A DNA stretch of 64,000 nucleotides from Oceanospirillales bacterium (GTDB lineage: Bacteria > Pseudomonadota > Gammaproteobacteria > Pseudomonadales > Endozoicomonadaceae), in the NCBI GenBank assembly GCA_004762125.1, contig SIHQ01000001.1, positions 310,001 to 374,000 on the forward strand, written 5' to 3'. The translations under genes and the position numbers were made by a program. Every line of letters begins with the position of its first letter. Within the stretch, counting starts at the first letter, position 1. Positions 53,341-64,000 of this stretch are shown in pieces. The notes below the pieces were generated by a model that was not told where the DNA came from, ran no database searches, and saw only the letters and a list, made by a program, of their open reading frames with translations.

Positions 53341-55983
53341 TTACAGAGTACGCTGTACTTCGATGGTCTTGTAAACCTCGATTTTGTCGCCAGGCTTAAC
53401 GTCGTTGTAGGACTTAACCGCGATACCACATTCCATGCCTTCGCGAACTTCCTGCATGTCATCCTTGAAGCGACGCAGAGATTCCAGCTCGCCTTCAAAG
53501 ATAACTACGTTGTCGCGCAGTACACGAATACGGTCGTTACGGTAAACCATACCTTCAATGACCATACAACCAGCAACCGCACCGAACTTCGGTGAACGGA
53601 ATACGTCACGAACTTCAGCAGTACCCACAATCTTCTCACGGGTATCGGAGCCCAGCATGCCACCCAGCGCTTTCTTAACATCGTCGATGATGTCGTAGAT
53701 AACACTGTAGTAACGCAGATCCAGTTCTTCAGTCTCAATGACTTTACGGGCAGATGCATCGGCACGCACGTTGAAGCCTACGATAACTGCACTGGAAGCC
53801 AGAGCCAAGTTAGCGTCGGTTTCAGTGATACCACCTACACCGCCGGAAATAACCTTAACCTGAACTTCATCGTTACCTTGCTCTTCCAGAGAGCTGATCA
53901 AAGCTTCCAGAGAACCACGAACGTCGGCCTTAAGAACGATGTTCAGAGTTTTCTTCTCTGCATTACCCATGTTGGAGAAGATATTCTCCATCTTCGAAGC
54001 CTGCTGGCGAGCCAGCTTCACTTCGCGGAATTTACCCTGACGGAACAGTGCAATTTCACGGGCTTTACGCTCATCCTTAACAACGATCAGTTCGTCACCA
54101 GCACCAGGCGTTCCGTCCAGACCAAGGATCTCAACAGGAATAGAAGGACCGGCTTGCTTGATAGGCTTACCATCTTCATCCAGCAGCGCACGAACACGAC
54201 CGTATTGCTGGCCTACCAGAATATTGTCGCCTTGTATCAGTTGACCAGCCTGAACCAGGACAGTAGCAACAGGGCCACGACCTTTATCCAGACGGGATTC
54301 AACCACTACGCCTCTAGCAGGACCTTCGGCAACTGCTGTCAGCTCCATCAATTCTGCTTGCAGGACAACCGCTTCCAGCAGTTCGTCCACACCTTCACCG
54401 GTGAGGGCAGAAACATGCTTGAACTGAGTGTCGCCACCCCAATCCTCAGGGATAACACCGTAAGCTGACAGTTCGTTTTTAACACGATCCGGATCAGCGC
54501 CTTCTTTATCCATCTTGTTAACAGCAATAACCAGAGGTACGCCAGCTGCTTTCGCGTGCTGAACGGCTTCCTCGGTTTGAGGCATTACGCCGTCGTCTGC
54601 TGCTACCACTAGGATAACGATATCGGTCGCCTTGGCACCACGAGCACGCATGGCTGTAAACGCCGCGTGTCCAGGAGTATCCAGGAAGGAAACCATGCCA
54701 CGAGGTGTGTCTACGTGGTAAGCACCGATGTGCTGAGTAATACCGCCGGCTTCACCAGCCTGTACACGACTCTTACGGATGCAATCCAGTAGAGAAGTCT
54801 TACCGTGGTCAACGTGACCCATAACGGTAACAACCGGTGCACGCGATACTTCATCAAACTCAGAAACATGATCGATCTGGTTTTCAACCAGAGCGTCTTC
54901 AATACTATCTGCGTTAACCAGCTTGACGTTATGACCCATCTCTTCAACGACGATGGATGCAGTATCCTGATCGATAACCTGGTTAATGGTTACCATGGAA
55001 CCCATCTTGAACATCACCTTGATGACGTCCGCTGCCTTGATCGCCATCTTGTTGGCCAGTTCGGCTACAGTGATGGTTTCAGGGATGGATACATCACGGA
55101 TTACCGGTGCTGTTGGCATGGTAAAGCCGTGTCCTGCCATGGACTCAGGCGTAATAGTACGAGTAGTTTTTCTGCCACCACGACCACCGCGATCATCACG
55201 ACGACCACCACGTCCACGCTTGTCACCAGGACCGCGACGACTACGATCATCTCCGCCGCGATTGTCATCACGACGATCCTTGTTGCCACCAGGAGCCTTG
55301 CGAGTACGACGTTGCTTGTCAGCATCCGGAGCAGGCATTGCTGTTGCAGACGGATCAAAGCCTGGAGCACCACCTGGACGAGCCGGACGATCACCGCTTG
55401 GACGAGCCGGACGGTCACCTGGACGAGCCGGACGATCACCTGGACGAGCTGCCGGACGATCACCGCTTGGACGAGCCGGACGGTCACCTGGACGAGCTGC
55501 CGGACGATCACCGCTTGGTCGAGCCGGACGGTCACCTGGACGAGCTGCCGGACGATCACCGCTTGGTCGAGCCGGACGGTCACCTGGACGAGCTGCCGGA
55601 CGATCACCAGTGCGAGCTGGACGATCACCACCGCGATCATCGCGACGGTCCTCACTTCTGGTTTCTTTCTTTTCGTCTTCTTTAACGTAAGTGCGCTTTT
55701 TGCGAACTTCTACGTTAACAACTTTTTTCTTTCCGGAAGCGCCACCGGCCACTTTTACCTGGCTAACAGTTTTGCGCTTCAGAGTAATTTTGGCTGGTTC
55801 GGCTGTGCCGGTATGATCGCCATGTACGCCTTTCAGGTGAGCCAGCAGCTGTTTTTTCTCAGCGTCAGACACGACTTCAGAGCCTTGGCTCTTCTTCACG
55901 CCGGCGTCGCTCATCTGCTGCAACAGTTTTTCGACTGGAGCGCCGACCACCTTCGCGAGTTGCTCTACGGTTACTTCTGCCAT
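53341..55983 (-). CDS. infB: Translation initiation factor IF-2
   Basis: The 880-residue GTPase delivers fMet-tRNA to the 30S subunit. It starts [20 protein letters not shown] (ATG at 55983, GAGGAG upstream). An IF2-N module is followed by a basic low-complexity linker (about residues 70-280) with tandem 16-residue repeats. The second IF2-N module sits near 305-355 and the G domain begins at GHVDHGKTS (about 389), with DTPGHAAF and NKMDKEGAD. The rest is domains II-IV ([19 protein letters not shown] near the end). It is the third gene of the rimP-nusA-infB group. Confidence 0.98.
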   Translation of the reverse strand: MAEVTVEQLAKVVGAPVEKLLQQMSDAGVKKSQGSEVVSDAEKKQLLAHLKGVHGDHTGTAEPAKITLKRKTVSQVKVAGGASGKKKVVNVEVRKKRTYVKEDEKKETRSEDRRDDRGGDRPARTGDRPAARPGDRPARPSGDRPAARPGDRPARPSGDRPAARPGDRPARPSGDRPAARPGDRPARPGDRPARPSGDRPARPGGAPGFDPSATAMPAPDADKQRRTRKAPGGNKDRRDDNRGGDDRSRRGPGDKRGRGGRRDDRGGRGGRKTTRTITPESMAGHGFTMPTAPVIRDVSIPETITVAELANKMAIKAADVIKVMFKMGSMVTINQVIDQDTASIVVEEMGHNVKLVNADSIEDALVENQIDHVSEFDEVSRAPVVTVMGHVDHGKTSLLDCIRKSRVQAGEAGGITQHIGAYHVDTPRGMVSFLDTPGHAAFTAMRARGAKATDIVILVVAADDGVMPQTEEAVQHAKAAGVPLVIAVNKMDKEGADPDRVKNELSAYGVIPEDWGGDTQFKHVSALTGEGVDELLEAVVLQAELMELTAVAEGPARGVVVESRLDKGRGPVATVLVQAGQLIQGDNILVGQQYGRVRALLDEDGKPIKQAGPSIPVEILGLDGTPGAGDELIVVKDERKAREIALFRQGKFREVKLARQQASKMENIFSNMGNAEKKTLNIVLKADVRGSLEALISSLEEQGNDEVQVKVISGGVGGITETDANLALASSAVIVGFNVRADASARKVIETEELDLRYYSVIYDIIDDVKKALGGMLGSDTREKIVGTAEVRDVFRSPKFGAVAGCMVIEGMVYRNDRIRVLRDNVVIFEGELESLRRFKDDMQEVREGMECGIAVKSYNDVKPGDKIEVYKTIEVQRTL
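55363..55629 (-). repeat. 48-bp tandem repeats inside infB
   Basis: The stretch encodes about three full copies of the 16-residue unit [16 protein letters not shown] plus partial ones ([19 protein letters not shown]). The copies are nearly identical in DNA as well as protein, which points to recent expansion or gene conversion by slippage. They lie in the flexible IF-2 linker. Confidence 0.9.
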
Positions 55984-56009
55984 TAACACTTCTCCTCTCA
56001 GTGGCCCGC

Positions 56010-57503
56010 TTAGTTACCAGCTTCCTCGAACCAGGGAGCACGCGCCGTCATAATCAGCTCGCCGGCACGGGTGTCATCCATCCCTTCGATTACCAGAAGG
56101 TCATCGATGGACTGCTCCGCCAGGTCTTCCATGGTAATCACGCCACGGCTTGCCAGTTCCACAGCCAAATCCTCATCCATACCTTCCATGTTCAGAAGGT
56201 CTTCGGCAGGCTGTGCACCATCCAGTTTTTCTTCTCGAGCAATTGCTTGAGTTAGCAACTTGTCTTTGGCACGAGTCTGAAGTGCTTCAATCACCTCTTC
56301 ATCCATGCCATCGATTTCCATCATTTCTTCCGTCGGTACGTAGGCCACCTCTTCGAGAGTGGTAAAGCCTTCGTCAACCAACAGTTGAGCTAACTCTTCG
56401 TCAATGTCGAGAGAATCAACAAATACTTGCTTAAACTTATCCGCTTCCTTTTCTTGCTTGGCAGCGGCTTCAGCTTCAGTCATTACGTTCAATTTCCAAC
56501 CAGTTAACTCACTGGCCAGTCGAACGTTTTGGCCACTACGGCCAATGGCTTGCGCCAAATTATCTTCGTTGACAGCGATATCCATAGTACGGCTATCTTC
56601 ATCAACGATGATGGATGCAACCTCTGCGGGTTGCATCGCATTGATCACGTACTGAACCGGCTCATCGTCGAACAGTACAATATCGATACGTTCGTTACCC
56701 AGTTCACCAGATACCGCCTGAACTCGAGCACCACGCATACCTACGCAAGCACCAACCGGATCAATTCGACCGTCGTTAGTTTTTACAGCAATCTTGGCAC
56801 GAGAGCCTGGATCACGAGCAGCAGACTTGATTTCCAGAGTTTCTTCAGCAATTTCCGGTACTTCAATGCGGAACAATTCGATCAGCATTTCTGGAGCAGT
56901 ACGGGTCAGCATCAACTGAGGGCCACGACCTTCAGTTGAAATATCATTGAGCAGAGCACGAACATGAGCACCCATGCGGAAGTTTTCGCGCGGCAGGACA
57001 TTATCCTTACGCAGCACAGCTTCAGCATTGTTACCCAGGTCAACAATAATGCTATCGCGAGTCGTTTTCTTAACGGTACCGTTTACTAGGTCACCGACTC
57101 TGTCGCGATAAGCTTCTACCATCTGCGCACGCTCGGCTTCGCGCACTTTCTGCACGATAACCTGCTTGGCGGTCTGGGCTGCGATACGGCCGAATCCTAC
57201 GGAATCAACCGGCTCTTCCCAAACTCCACCAATTTCGAGGGACTCATCCTTCTCTTTACCTTCATCGAGGGTAAAGTGCATGCCCGCAAATTCGAAATCT
57301 TCGTCGAGTACTACATGCCAGCGACGGAAAGTGTCGTATTCACCGGTTTTACGGTCAATCGCCACACGAATATCTACTTCGTATTCGTAACGTTTTTTGG
57401 TCGCAGTCGCCAGGGCGATCTCCATAGCCTCGAAGATTACTTCGGGTGGAACGCCTTTCTCGTTGGAAACGGACTCAACGACCAACAGAATTTCTTTACT
57501 CAT
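56010..57503 (-). CDS. nusA: Transcription termination/antitermination factor NusA
   Basis: The 497-residue protein binds RNA polymerase and modulates pausing, termination and antitermination. It begins [19 protein letters not shown], carries an S1 domain (about 135-200, [20 protein letters not shown]), two KH domains (about 230-345, [36 protein letters not shown]), and two acidic C-terminal repeats ([30 protein letters not shown]). It precedes infB by 26 bases. Confidence 0.97.
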   Translation of the reverse strand: MSKEILLVVESVSNEKGVPPEVIFEAMEIALATATKKRYEYEVDIRVAIDRKTGEYDTFRRWHVVLDEDFEFAGMHFTLDEGKEKDESLEIGGVWEEPVDSVGFGRIAAQTAKQVIVQKVREAERAQMVEAYRDRVGDLVNGTVKKTTRDSIIVDLGNNAEAVLRKDNVLPRENFRMGAHVRALLNDISTEGRGPQLMLTRTAPEMLIELFRIEVPEIAEETLEIKSAARDPGSRAKIAVKTNDGRIDPVGACVGMRGARVQAVSGELGNERIDIVLFDDEPVQYVINAMQPAEVASIIVDEDSRTMDIAVNEDNLAQAIGRSGQNVRLASELTGWKLNVMTEAEAAAKQEKEADKFKQVFVDSLDIDEELAQLLVDEGFTTLEEVAYVPTEEMMEIDGMDEEVIEALQTRAKDKLLTQAIAREEKLDGAQPAEDLLNMEGMDEDLAVELASRGVITMEDLAEQSIDDLLVIEGMDDTRAGELIMTARAPWFEEAGN

Positions 57504-57701
57504 GCTCTGCCTCGCCTATGCTGAACCAGTCCATGCCTATGCCAACACTTCCCTAGCCGCTCACCGGGAAGGCCTTTACCTTCAGTTTTTTCATACCTGA
57601 GGCAAGGGCGATTAACCCGGCCTGAACCATACTCACTTTTGATCAATCAGCTATTTATTAACTATTAATCAGTTACCAGCCAATGACCAAAGAGGTTGAA
57701 G

Positions 57702-58169
57702 TTAGTTGAACTTTGGTATCACCTGAGCTTTGTCTATGCTCTCGATCGGAAAAAGAAATTCATGGTCGTCTACAATTAGTATTACGTCCTGATCTTCCAC
57801 TCCTCTCACTATACCTCTAAATCTACGACGACCTTCAAAAGGTACACGCAAACGCAGATTCACCTCGGCACCAGCCCAGGCTACATACTGCTCAAGAGTG
57901 AACAGTAGACGATCGACACCGGGAGAAGACACCTCAAGGGTATACTCTTCAGTAATCGGATCTTCCACATCGAGAACTCCACTTACCTGTCGACTGACTT
58001 TTTCACAGTCTTCCAGCTGAATACCCTGGTCTTTCTCCAGTGCATCAATGTAAATACGGAGCATTGATTGCTTGCCCTGGGATCTAAACTCTAATCCCCA
58101 AAGCTGAAAGCCCAGAGACTCCACTACTGGTGCAATCAATGCTTCAAGTTGCGACTGCTTAGCTGCCAC
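57702..58169 (-). CDS. rimP: Ribosome maturation factor RimP
   Basis: The 155-residue protein acts in 30S maturation. [62 protein letters not shown] and [17 protein letters not shown] are typical. A GTG at 58169 with AGG upstream suits the family start; an in-frame TTG lies at 58196 inside the terminator stretch. It is the first protein gene of the rimP-nusA-infB operon downstream of tRNA-fMet. Confidence 0.94.
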   Translation of the reverse strand: MAAKQSQLEALIAPVVESLGFQLWGLEFRSQGKQSMLRIYIDALEKDQGIQLEDCEKVSRQVSGVLDVEDPITEEYTLEVSSPGVDRLLFTLEQYVAWAGAEVNLRLRVPFEGRRRFRGIVRGVEDQDVILIVDDHEFLFPIESIDKAQVIPKFN

Positions 58170-58190
58170 GTTGGAAATACCTGTCTGCAA

Positions 58191-58217
58191 AAACAAAAAA
58201 AGGGCTTCTAAAGCCCT
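58191..58217 (-). terminator. Intrinsic terminator just upstream of rimP
   Basis: AGGGCTT (58201-58207), CTA, AAGCCCT (58211-58217); on the minus strand a T-rich run follows (A-rich 58191-58200). It sits between tRNA-fMet and rimP and so may act as an attenuator of read-through. Confidence 0.75.
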
Positions 58218-58316
58218 GTCCTTCTATGCACCCAGTTTTCCAGCTGGACGCAACTGAAGGCCTGAGCCGACCACTTCCACTTCTGAAAGCGCCGAAACAG
58301 ACCTTAAAGCACCTAA

Positions 58317-58343
58317 TAAAAAACCCCATACTTGGGGTTTTTT
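58317..58343 (-). terminator. Intrinsic terminator directly after tRNA-fMet
   Basis: AAAAAACCCCA (58318-58328), TACT, TGGGGTTTTTT (58333-58343), a symmetric hairpin with T-runs on both strands. It starts five bases past the tRNA CCA end. Confidence 0.85.
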
Positions 58344-58347
58344 CATT

Positions 58348-58424
<77 letters not shown>

Positions 58425-58550
58425 TCAAATCTTTTTGCGTATTGCCAGCTAAGGAGTCTGATAACAACCTTAACTTTTTTTAGCAATACACTTTATATTC
58501 AAGTACTAATTACATATTTCAAATACTACTATGGTAATTATTTCTTAAAC

Positions 58551-58637
58551 TGGTGCCCAGAGCGGGACTTGAACCCGCACGATCATAAGATCACCGCCCC
58601 CTCAAGACGGCGTGTCTACCAATTCCACCACCTGGGC
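58551..58637 (-). tRNA. tRNA-Leu (GAG)
   Basis: An 87-base class II tRNA on the minus strand with a long variable arm and encoded CCA. Acceptor GCCCAGG pairs with TCTGGGC (one G-T), the T-arm is GCGGG/CCCGC, and the anticodon loop CTTGAGG gives GAG. It follows secG as leuU does in E. coli. Confidence 0.94.
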
Positions 58638-58735
58638 AAACACTGCCTCTACATCCTTTTTATAGAGATTCAATTCAAAATCGTTTCTCTATAAATTTAA
58701 TCTGGTCTTGGCCAAATGGACAGTAGAGACAAGCA

Positions 58736-59128
58736 TTAATTCTTCTCGTCAATCTCGACTGCGGTAGAGTCTATCACAGGAGAATCGCTCTCGATAGCCC
58801 CTTCTGAAGCACTTCCCGCAGAAAGTGGCGCATCACCTGCAGGCACTACTTCTTCAATAATTACCGCCGGCACACCAGCATCAGAGACGCTATCAGCCGT
58901 CTGTCTAGCAACCATTGCCAGACTAAAACTTGTCACAAAAAAGATGACCGCAAAAACCGCAGTGGTACGACTCATAAAGGAGCCAGTACCCTCGCTGCCG
59001 AACACCGTCTGTGACGCACCGGAACCAAAACTGGCACCAGCTTCCGCACCCTTGCCCTGCTGCAGAAGGATCAGACCGATCACAGCAGCAGCAGCAAGAA
59101 CATGAACAATAAGAATTATAGTTTCCAT
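58736..59128 (-). CDS. secG: Preprotein translocase subunit SecG
   Basis: The 130-residue protein has two membrane helices (ILIVHVLAAAAVIGLILLQQG; TAVFAVIFFVTSFSLAMVA) joined by the conserved GKGAEAGASFGSGASQTVFG. It aids SecYE in protein export. The C-terminal ~45 residues are acidic and variable. The ATG at 59128 has AGGA six bases upstream; a GTG at 59131 overlaps the tpiA stop. It starts two bases past tpiA, so the genes are coupled. Confidence 0.95.
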   Translation of the reverse strand: METIILIVHVLAAAAVIGLILLQQGKGAEAGASFGSGASQTVFGSEGTGSFMSRTTAVFAVIFFVTSFSLAMVARQTADSVSDAGVPAVIIEEVVPAGDAPLSAGSASEGAIESDSPVIDSTAVEIDEKN

Positions 59129-59130
59129 CA

Positions 59131-59877
59131 CTATCCTGCAGCGTGACAGATCGCCTGGAACTCTGCTGCAACCAGGGAGGCTCCGCCTACCAGGCCGCCA
59201 TCAACATCAGGCAGTGCAATCAGTTCAACAGCATTTGCTGCTTTCATACTGCCACCGTACAAAATACGGGTTTTAGCAGCCATTGCTTCATCGCGCTCTG
59301 CCAGCAGAGTACGAATTGCAGCGTGAACTTCCTGCGCCTGTTCTGGCGTTGCAGTCAAACCGGTTCCAATAGCCCATACAGGCTCATAAGCGATCACAAA
59401 ATTTGCCAGACGCTCCGGACCAGCAGTCCGCAGCACAGCTTCCACCTGAGTAGCTACCACTTTCATGGTATCACCGCTTTCGCGCTCTTCCAGAGTTTCA
59501 CCTACACAGAGGATAGGTGCAATACCTGAATCAACAAGAGCACAAAATTTCGCAGCAACTTGCTCATCGGTTTCACCGTAAATGGCGCGACGCTCAGAAT
59601 GACCAATGACCACGTATTCAATACCGAGATCCTTGACCATCAAAGGCGAGATTTCACCAGTATAAGCGCCAGAAGTTTTGTCAGAAGCATTCTGCAAACC
59701 AACCTTTACTGCAGTACCAGCTAACTGCTCGAGAACGGAGTGTGCATACACAGCGGGAGGGCATACCAGCACTTCCGCCTGAGTATTCAAACCTGAAACC
59801 AAACCTTCAAGCAACTTGCGGTTGGTTTCCAGAGAGCCATTCATCTTCCAATTTCCGGCTACCAGTGGCTTACGCAT
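59131..59877 (-). CDS. tpiA: Triosephosphate isomerase
   Basis: The 248-residue barrel interconverts dihydroxyacetone phosphate and glyceraldehyde 3-phosphate. LVAGNWKMNG holds the catalytic Lys, VIGHSERR the His, AYEPVWAIGTG the Glu, and ILYGGSMKAANA and DGGLVGGASL the phosphate-binding end. The ATG at 59877 (MRKPLVAGNWK) follows GAGGT and fits the family; a GTG at 59886 is the alternative. Its position between glmM and secG is the pseudomonad order. Confidence 0.97.
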   Translation of the reverse strand: MRKPLVAGNWKMNGSLETNRKLLEGLVSGLNTQAEVLVCPPAVYAHSVLEQLAGTAVKVGLQNASDKTSGAYTGEISPLMVKDLGIEYVVIGHSERRAIYGETDEQVAAKFCALVDSGIAPILCVGETLEERESGDTMKVVATQVEAVLRTAGPERLANFVIAYEPVWAIGTGLTATPEQAQEVHAAIRTLLAERDEAMAAKTRILYGGSMKAANAVELIALPDVDGGLVGGASLVAAEFQAICHAAG

Positions 59878-59886
59878 GATACTCAC

Positions 59887-60303
59887 CTCTACGTTCGCGA
59901 GGACGGGATAGTAACTCAGGAATAGGCATTATACAACTGAGGCCCAGACCCGCCCTGGCGTTTTAATACAGCAAAAAAAATAATTCCCGGCAGCACAAAT
60001 ATTCAATCACCGCGGGCTGAAAACATCTTAATTATCTCTATGAAAAAGAGCTAGTGAAATTAGCACAAATACCGCTATTTCAAGGGCTACGGAGCGAACG
60101 CCTGTTAACTTTTGATCACTTAAATTACTCTCTGTTTTTCTCGGATAACAGAAGTTCAACTTGTCTAAAAACACGCCATCCTCCCACATGAACGCAAGGA
60201 GAACAAAGTTCTATCAGAGTATTATTTTTGTACTTTCGTTTGATTATTGAAAATATCAGCTTGGTCAGATACAGACTTAAACAGCCTGTACCTGAAAGTC
60301 ATC
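59887..60303. other. glmM-tpiA intergenic region
   Basis: This 417-base gap has an A-run at 59982-59990 beside GC-rich complementary stretches (CCCGG near 59995, CCGCGGGC near 60010). On the minus strand it could form a terminator for glmM, but the pairing is imperfect. Promoter sequences for tpiA are presumably here. No gene is visible. Confidence 0.4.
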
Positions 60304-61641
60304 TCAGGACATTTCCTGTCCAACTACAGCAGCCAAAGATTCAGCATGTTTTCGAACTTCATCAGCATGCTCGCCTTCGACCATTACACGAATTACAGGT
60401 TCGGTACCAGACGGACGCAGAAGCACACGTCCACGACCAGCCAGCTCCACCTCAGATTGCTTGACGGCTAAAACGATACCCTCAACCTTATCGGTATCTT
60501 TCTTTTCTTGAACCCGGACATTTATCATAGTCTGCGGGTATTTGGTCATACCTCCACGAAGTTCAGACAGTTTTTTGCCAGAACGGACCATTGCCTTAAT
60601 AACCTGAAGACCCGCAACAATGCCATCGCCGGTAGTGGACACATCGCGACAAATGATGTGACCCGAGGACTCACCACCAATGACCCAGTCTTTGGCAGTC
60701 ATCACTTCATTCACATAACGATCACCCACTTTCGCACGGGCGAATGGAATACCAGCGTCTTCCAACGCTTTCTCCATACCAAGGTTAGTCATCAAAGTAC
60801 CAACGATCCCGCCTTTCAGCTCACCGTGAAGCTTTCGATCTATTGCGATAATAAACAACAGTTCATCACCATCGATAATCTCACCCTTGTCATCCACCAT
60901 AATGACTCGATCACCATCGCCATCAAAGGCAATACCGAAATCAGCACCACGGTCTTTTACCACTTCCGCCAATAGATCAGGTTGCGTTGAACCACAATCC
61001 TTATTGATATTGACACCATTCGGTTCAATACCAATAGCATGAACATTTGCGCCCAGCTCATGGAACACGGCTGGCCCCACCTGATAAGTCGCACCATGCC
61101 CTGCATCAACGACAATATTCATGCCACGCAGATCCAGAGGATAAGCCGTGCTGGCCTTGCAGTATTCAATATAACGACCGGCAGCATCATCCAGGCGTTT
61201 AACTTTACCCAACTCAGCGGACTCTACGACTTCAATCTCACCTTCCATCAGGGCTTCGATTTTAGCTTCCACATCGTCAGACAGCTTGGTACCAGAGCCA
61301 GAGAAGAATTTAATACCGTTGTCGTAGAAAGGGTTATGGGATGCACTAATAACAATTCCCGCTTGCCCGTTAAAAGTACGAGTCAGATAGGCAATAGCCG
61401 GTGTAGGCATTGGCCCAGTGAGACAGACATCAATTCCCGCAGCCGACAAACCTGCCTCAAGAGCAGATTCAAACATGTAGCCAGAGATACGGGTATCCTT
61501 ACCAATAATCACCTTACCCTCACCTTCAGCAGCAAGTACTTTACCCGCTGCCCAGCCAAGCTTCAGAACGAAGTCAGGTGTGATTGGAAATTCGCCGACT
61601 TTGCCACGAATACCGTCTGTGCCAAAAAATTTCCGGCTCAT
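60304..61641 (-). CDS. glmM: Phosphoglucosamine mutase
   Basis: The 445-residue enzyme converts glucosamine-6-phosphate to glucosamine-1-phosphate for peptidoglycan and LPS precursors. [21 protein letters not shown] at the start, the phosphoserine loop [17 protein letters not shown] (Ser about 102), the metal-binding [24 protein letters not shown] and the C-terminal phosphate site [14 protein letters not shown] are all present. Gene order folP-glmM-tpiA-secG follows. Confidence 0.97.
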   Translation of the reverse strand: MSRKFFGTDGIRGKVGEFPITPDFVLKLGWAAGKVLAAEGEGKVIIGKDTRISGYMFESALEAGLSAAGIDVCLTGPMPTPAIAYLTRTFNGQAGIVISASHNPFYDNGIKFFSGSGTKLSDDVEAKIEALMEGEIEVVESAELGKVKRLDDAAGRYIEYCKASTAYPLDLRGMNIVVDAGHGATYQVGPAVFHELGANVHAIGIEPNGVNINKDCGSTQPDLLAEVVKDRGADFGIAFDGDGDRVIMVDDKGEIIDGDELLFIIAIDRKLHGELKGGIVGTLMTNLGMEKALEDAGIPFARAKVGDRYVNEVMTAKDWVIGGESSGHIICRDVSTTGDGIVAGLQVIKAMVRSGKKLSELRGGMTKYPQTMINVRVQEKKDTDKVEGIVLAVKQSEVELAGRGRVLLRPSGTEPVIRVMVEGEHADEVRKHAESLAAVVGQEMS

Positions 61642-61827
61642 AGTATTATCCTTAAAAACTATTGAATCAGGTTCACTCTGAAGCGAGTATCTATATGCAG
61701 AAGAGACATCCGCTCATAAAAAAGCAGAGACTGGCGAACCCACAAAAACTGTAATTCTCTATTGTCACACGACTTGCCACAGGGTTTAAGCCTACTAATT
61801 GTCCTATTAATGACAAAGCAGCCAACT

Positions 61828-62673
61828 CTATCCTGTTGAACGAACCGCATTTACCATCTTGATCGCATCAACGGTTTCAGCCACATCATGAACCCGAATA
61901 ATATTTGCACCGACCTGAGCCGCCATCACAGCTACAGCTAGACTGGCACTTAGGCGCCCTGCGTCAGGTTTATCCAACACTGCACCAATAAAGGATTTGC
62001 GAGACATACCAGCCAATACAGGATAGCCAAGATCACAGATACGCTTGAGATTCTTTAGAAGACTTAGATCATAGGCAGGCGTTTTACCAAACATCCCACC
62101 ACCAAAGCCCGGATCCAGAACAATTCGATCTTGATCAATACCATTCAGCTCACAGACCTGAATCCGCTCCAGCAAGTAGTCACTGACATCCCGCACAACG
62201 TCACTATAGTGCGGAATAAAACTTGGCTCAGGCTGATCTACAAGAGAGTGCATCAAAACAACGGGTAGATCGGTTGCGGCCAACGCCTCCAACGCTCCCT
62301 CTCTGCGAAGAGCACGAACGTCATTGATCATACCAGCGCCCGCTTTAGCCGTTTCGGTAATGACCAGTGCTGAACTGGTATCAACAGAAACAATCTGATC
62401 AAAATTCTTACTCAGAACTTCAACTACTGGCAGAACACGCTCTAACTCTTGCTCAGAAGAGACAGCACCCGTTGCTCCAGGGCGAGTAGACTCACCGCCT
62501 ACATCAAGAATATCAACACCAGCCTCAACCATTTCTTCAGCCTTGGCCAGGATCTCATCCATACCCTGATAACGACTTCCTGAATAAAAAGAATCAGGAG
62601 TGACATTGAGAATACCCATCACCCTAGTCTGATCAAAAGTCAAAATAGTTCCAGCGCAGTTCAGCTTTTTCAT
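61828..62673 (-). CDS. folP: Dihydropteroate synthase
   Basis: The 281-residue barrel joins the pterin pyrophosphate to p-aminobenzoate in folate synthesis; it is the sulfonamide target. GILNVTPDSFYSGSRY, DVGGESTRPGA, MINDVRAL, VVLMHS, LDPGFGGGMFGK, AGMSRKSFIG and RVHDVAET are the family motifs. It lies between ftsH and glmM, as in E. coli, and supplies the next step after the FolB/FolK products encoded at 35419-36300. Confidence 0.97.
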   Translation of the reverse strand: MKKLNCAGTILTFDQTRVMGILNVTPDSFYSGSRYQGMDEILAKAEEMVEAGVDILDVGGESTRPGATGAVSSEQELERVLPVVEVLSKNFDQIVSVDTSSALVITETAKAGAGMINDVRALRREGALEALAATDLPVVLMHSLVDQPEPSFIPHYSDVVRDVSDYLLERIQVCELNGIDQDRIVLDPGFGGGMFGKTPAYDLSLLKNLKRICDLGYPVLAGMSRKSFIGAVLDKPDAGRLSASLAVAVMAAQVGANIIRVHDVAETVDAIKMVNAVRSTG

Positions 62674-62734
62674 AGTTCTACAGCCAAGCTATTTATTTTT
62701 CACGGAAAGTGAGTGTAGCGATAAAAATCTGGAT

Positions 62735-62765
62735 ATAAAAAAAGGCAGGATATAAATCCTGCCTT
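62735..62765 (-). terminator. Intrinsic terminator after ftsH
   Basis: AAGGCAGGAT (62742-62751), ATAA, ATCCTGCCTT (62756-62765). On the minus strand a T-rich tail follows (A-rich 62735-62743). It lies 21 bases beyond the ftsH stop. Confidence 0.85.
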
Positions 62766-62786
62766 CTCTTTAACTAGATCGAAAAA

Positions 62787-64000
62787 TCAGACTTCGCTGG
62801 CAGGACCACCCACAGAACCTTTATCTTCGCCCTTCTTATCAGCTTCATCCTTTTTCTCTTCAGGCTTATCTTCAGAAGAGCTGTCAGCCTTGGCATCGGT
62901 ATCACCGTCACCTTTTGAAGAAGAATCAGAAGATTCTTTTGGAGGACGAGGCAGTTTGCCCTCCATAATGTCATCAATCTGACCAGCATCAATCGTTTCA
63001 TACTGCATCAGAGCATCAGCCATCACATCCAGCTTGCCGCGGTTTTCTTTCAGAATACGCTCAGCAGTGCCATAGCACTCATCGATAATGGCTCGTACTT
63101 CCTGGTCAATCACTTTGGACGTTTCACCAGAAATATTCATACCTCCGCCACCATTGCCATAGCTCTTGCCAAGGAACACTTCACCCTCTTCAGCATCATA
63201 CTGAAGTGGCCCAAGCTTCTCGGAAAGCCCCCACTTAGTCACCATGCTACGAGCGATCTGGGAAGCACGCTGAATGTCATTAGACGCACCAGTAGTCACA
63301 CCTGACTTACCCAGTGTCAGCTCTTCAGCAATACGACCACCGTACAATGAACAAATCTGACTCATCAACCCTTCTTTACTCTGACTGTAACGATCTTCCT
63401 CTGGCAGGAACATGGTGACGCCCAAAGCACGTCCACGTGGAATGATACTTACCTTATAGACAGGATCATGATCTGGAACCATACGACCAACGATAGCGTG
63501 ACCGGCTTCATGATAGGCCGTATTACGCTTTTCTTTGTCGTTCATCACCATGGATTTGCGCTCGGCACCCATCATGATTTTATCTTTAGCCAGTTCAAAC
63601 TCTCTCATGCCTACAGTGCGCTTATCACCACGAGCCGTGAACAACGCAGCCTCATTCACCAGATTAGACAGATCCGCACCAGAGAAACCAGGCGTACCAC
63701 GGGCAATAACCTCAGGCTCTACGTCGTCTGAAATAGGCACTTTACGCATATGCACTTTCAGAATCTGCTCACGACCACGAATGTCCGGCAGGCCAACAAC
63801 CACCTGGCGGTCAAAACGACCTGGACGCAGCAATGCAGGGTCAAGAACATCCGGACGGTTTGTAGCTGCAATTACAATTACACCGGCGTTTCCTTCAAAG
63901 CCATCCATTTCAACCAGCAACTGGTTCAGTGTCTGCTCACGCTCATCGTGACCACCACCCATACCAGCACCACGGTGACGACCTACCGCATCGATCTCAT
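62787..64000 (-). CDS. ftsH: ATP-dependent zinc metalloprotease FtsH, C-terminal part (cut by window edge)
   Basis: The frame is open to the right edge (about 404 residues seen). It begins in the AAA module just after Walker B ([36 protein letters not shown]). The second region of homology ([20 protein letters not shown]) and the zinc protease site HEAGH ([21 protein letters not shown]) follow. The last ~60 residues are a Ser/Asp/Lys-rich acidic tail. FtsH degrades membrane and regulatory proteins at the inner membrane. The N-terminal membrane helices and Walker A lie outside the window. Confidence 0.97.
   Translation of the reverse strand, partial: EIDAVGRHRGAGMGGGHDEREQTLNQLLVEMDGFEGNAGVIVIAATNRPDVLDPALLRPGRFDRQVVVGLPDIRGREQILKVHMRKVPISDDVEPEVIARGTPGFSGADLSNLVNEAALFTARGDKRTVGMREFELAKDKIMMGAERKSMVMNDKEKRNTAYHEAGHAIVGRMVPDHDPVYKVSIIPRGRALGVTMFLPEEDRYSQSKEGLMSQICSLYGGRIAEELTLGKSGVTTGASNDIQRASQIARSMVTKWGLSEKLGPLQYDAEEGEVFLGKSYGNGGGGMNISGETSKVIDQEVRAIIDECYGTAERILKENRGKLDVMADALMQYETIDAGQIDDIMEGKLPRPPKESSDSSSKGDGDTDAKADSSSEDKPEEKKDEADKKGEDKGSVGGPASEV

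Noticed and set aside
55363-55629. Possible CRISPR-like array
   Set aside because: The repeats are contiguous, in frame within infB and have no unique spacers.
54805-55986. 393-residue open frame rich in Thr/Ser/Arg on the plus strand
   Set aside because: It is antisense to infB; the apparent repeats are the complement of the IF-2 linker repeats.

Overview
The window is a stretch of gammaproteobacterial chromosome. The best clues are the ribosome and translation clusters: rpsU-yqeY-dnaG-rpoD with divergent tsaD, and, reading leftwards, ftsH-folP-glmM-tpiA-secG-tRNA-Leu-tRNA-fMet-rimP-nusA-infB-rbfA-truB-(insert)-rpsO-pnp. The glmM-tpiA-secG order is the one I know from Pseudomonas and relatives. 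Together with moderate base composition, many accessory genes and several decayed ones, this suggests a marine Oceanospirillales-type bacterium, possibly Endozoicomonas-like. The genus is inference only.

Layout. 1-575: 3' end of a DeaD/CsdA-type RNA helicase. 1126-5288: small accessory genes (META/YbaY-like lipoprotein, S1/P1 nuclease, a HisA of the eukaryotic HIS6 type, a CHMI-type isomerase, DUF2147 and NTF2-like proteins). 5313-9916: aldehyde dehydrogenase plus catabolic acetolactate synthase-like enzyme, then GlpT. 10012-16097: a membrane-lipid/stress cluster. Five leftward genes (FAD oxidase, DUF1365, Cfa-like methyltransferase, DUF3833, SDR) are each joined by a 4-bp overlap. A rightward DUF2878/chalcone-isomerase pair diverges from them. 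Homologous sets elsewhere belong to RpoE/ChrR-type singlet-oxygen regulons, and a matching promoter lies upstream of the FAD gene, although no rpoE/chrR is present here.

16234-26766: a large coiled-coil membrane protein of unknown role, a GIY-YIG protein, molybdenum cofactor genes (moaA; mobB-moeA), a Na/Pi symporter, a two-HKD phospholipase D-like protein, a TonB-like protein and an acidic orphan protein. 26858-33963: orphan pilB, a gene-poor hairpin-rich gap, and the proline catabolism pair putA-putP. 34292-38733: cca, folK, folB, a broken gene, tsaD. 39263-47494: the macromolecular synthesis operon, a rhomboid protease and a B-box/TPR-like membrane protein. 47679-64000: the translation, RNA-processing and cell-envelope housekeeping cluster, with a frameshifted foreign gene inserted between truB and rpsO.

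No insertion sequence, prophage, CRISPR array or intact defence system was recognised. The most interesting items are the HIS6-type HisA, the orphan RpoE/ChrR-like regulon, the coiled-coil membrane protein, the paired terminator-like hairpins ahead of rpsU, and the two decayed genes.
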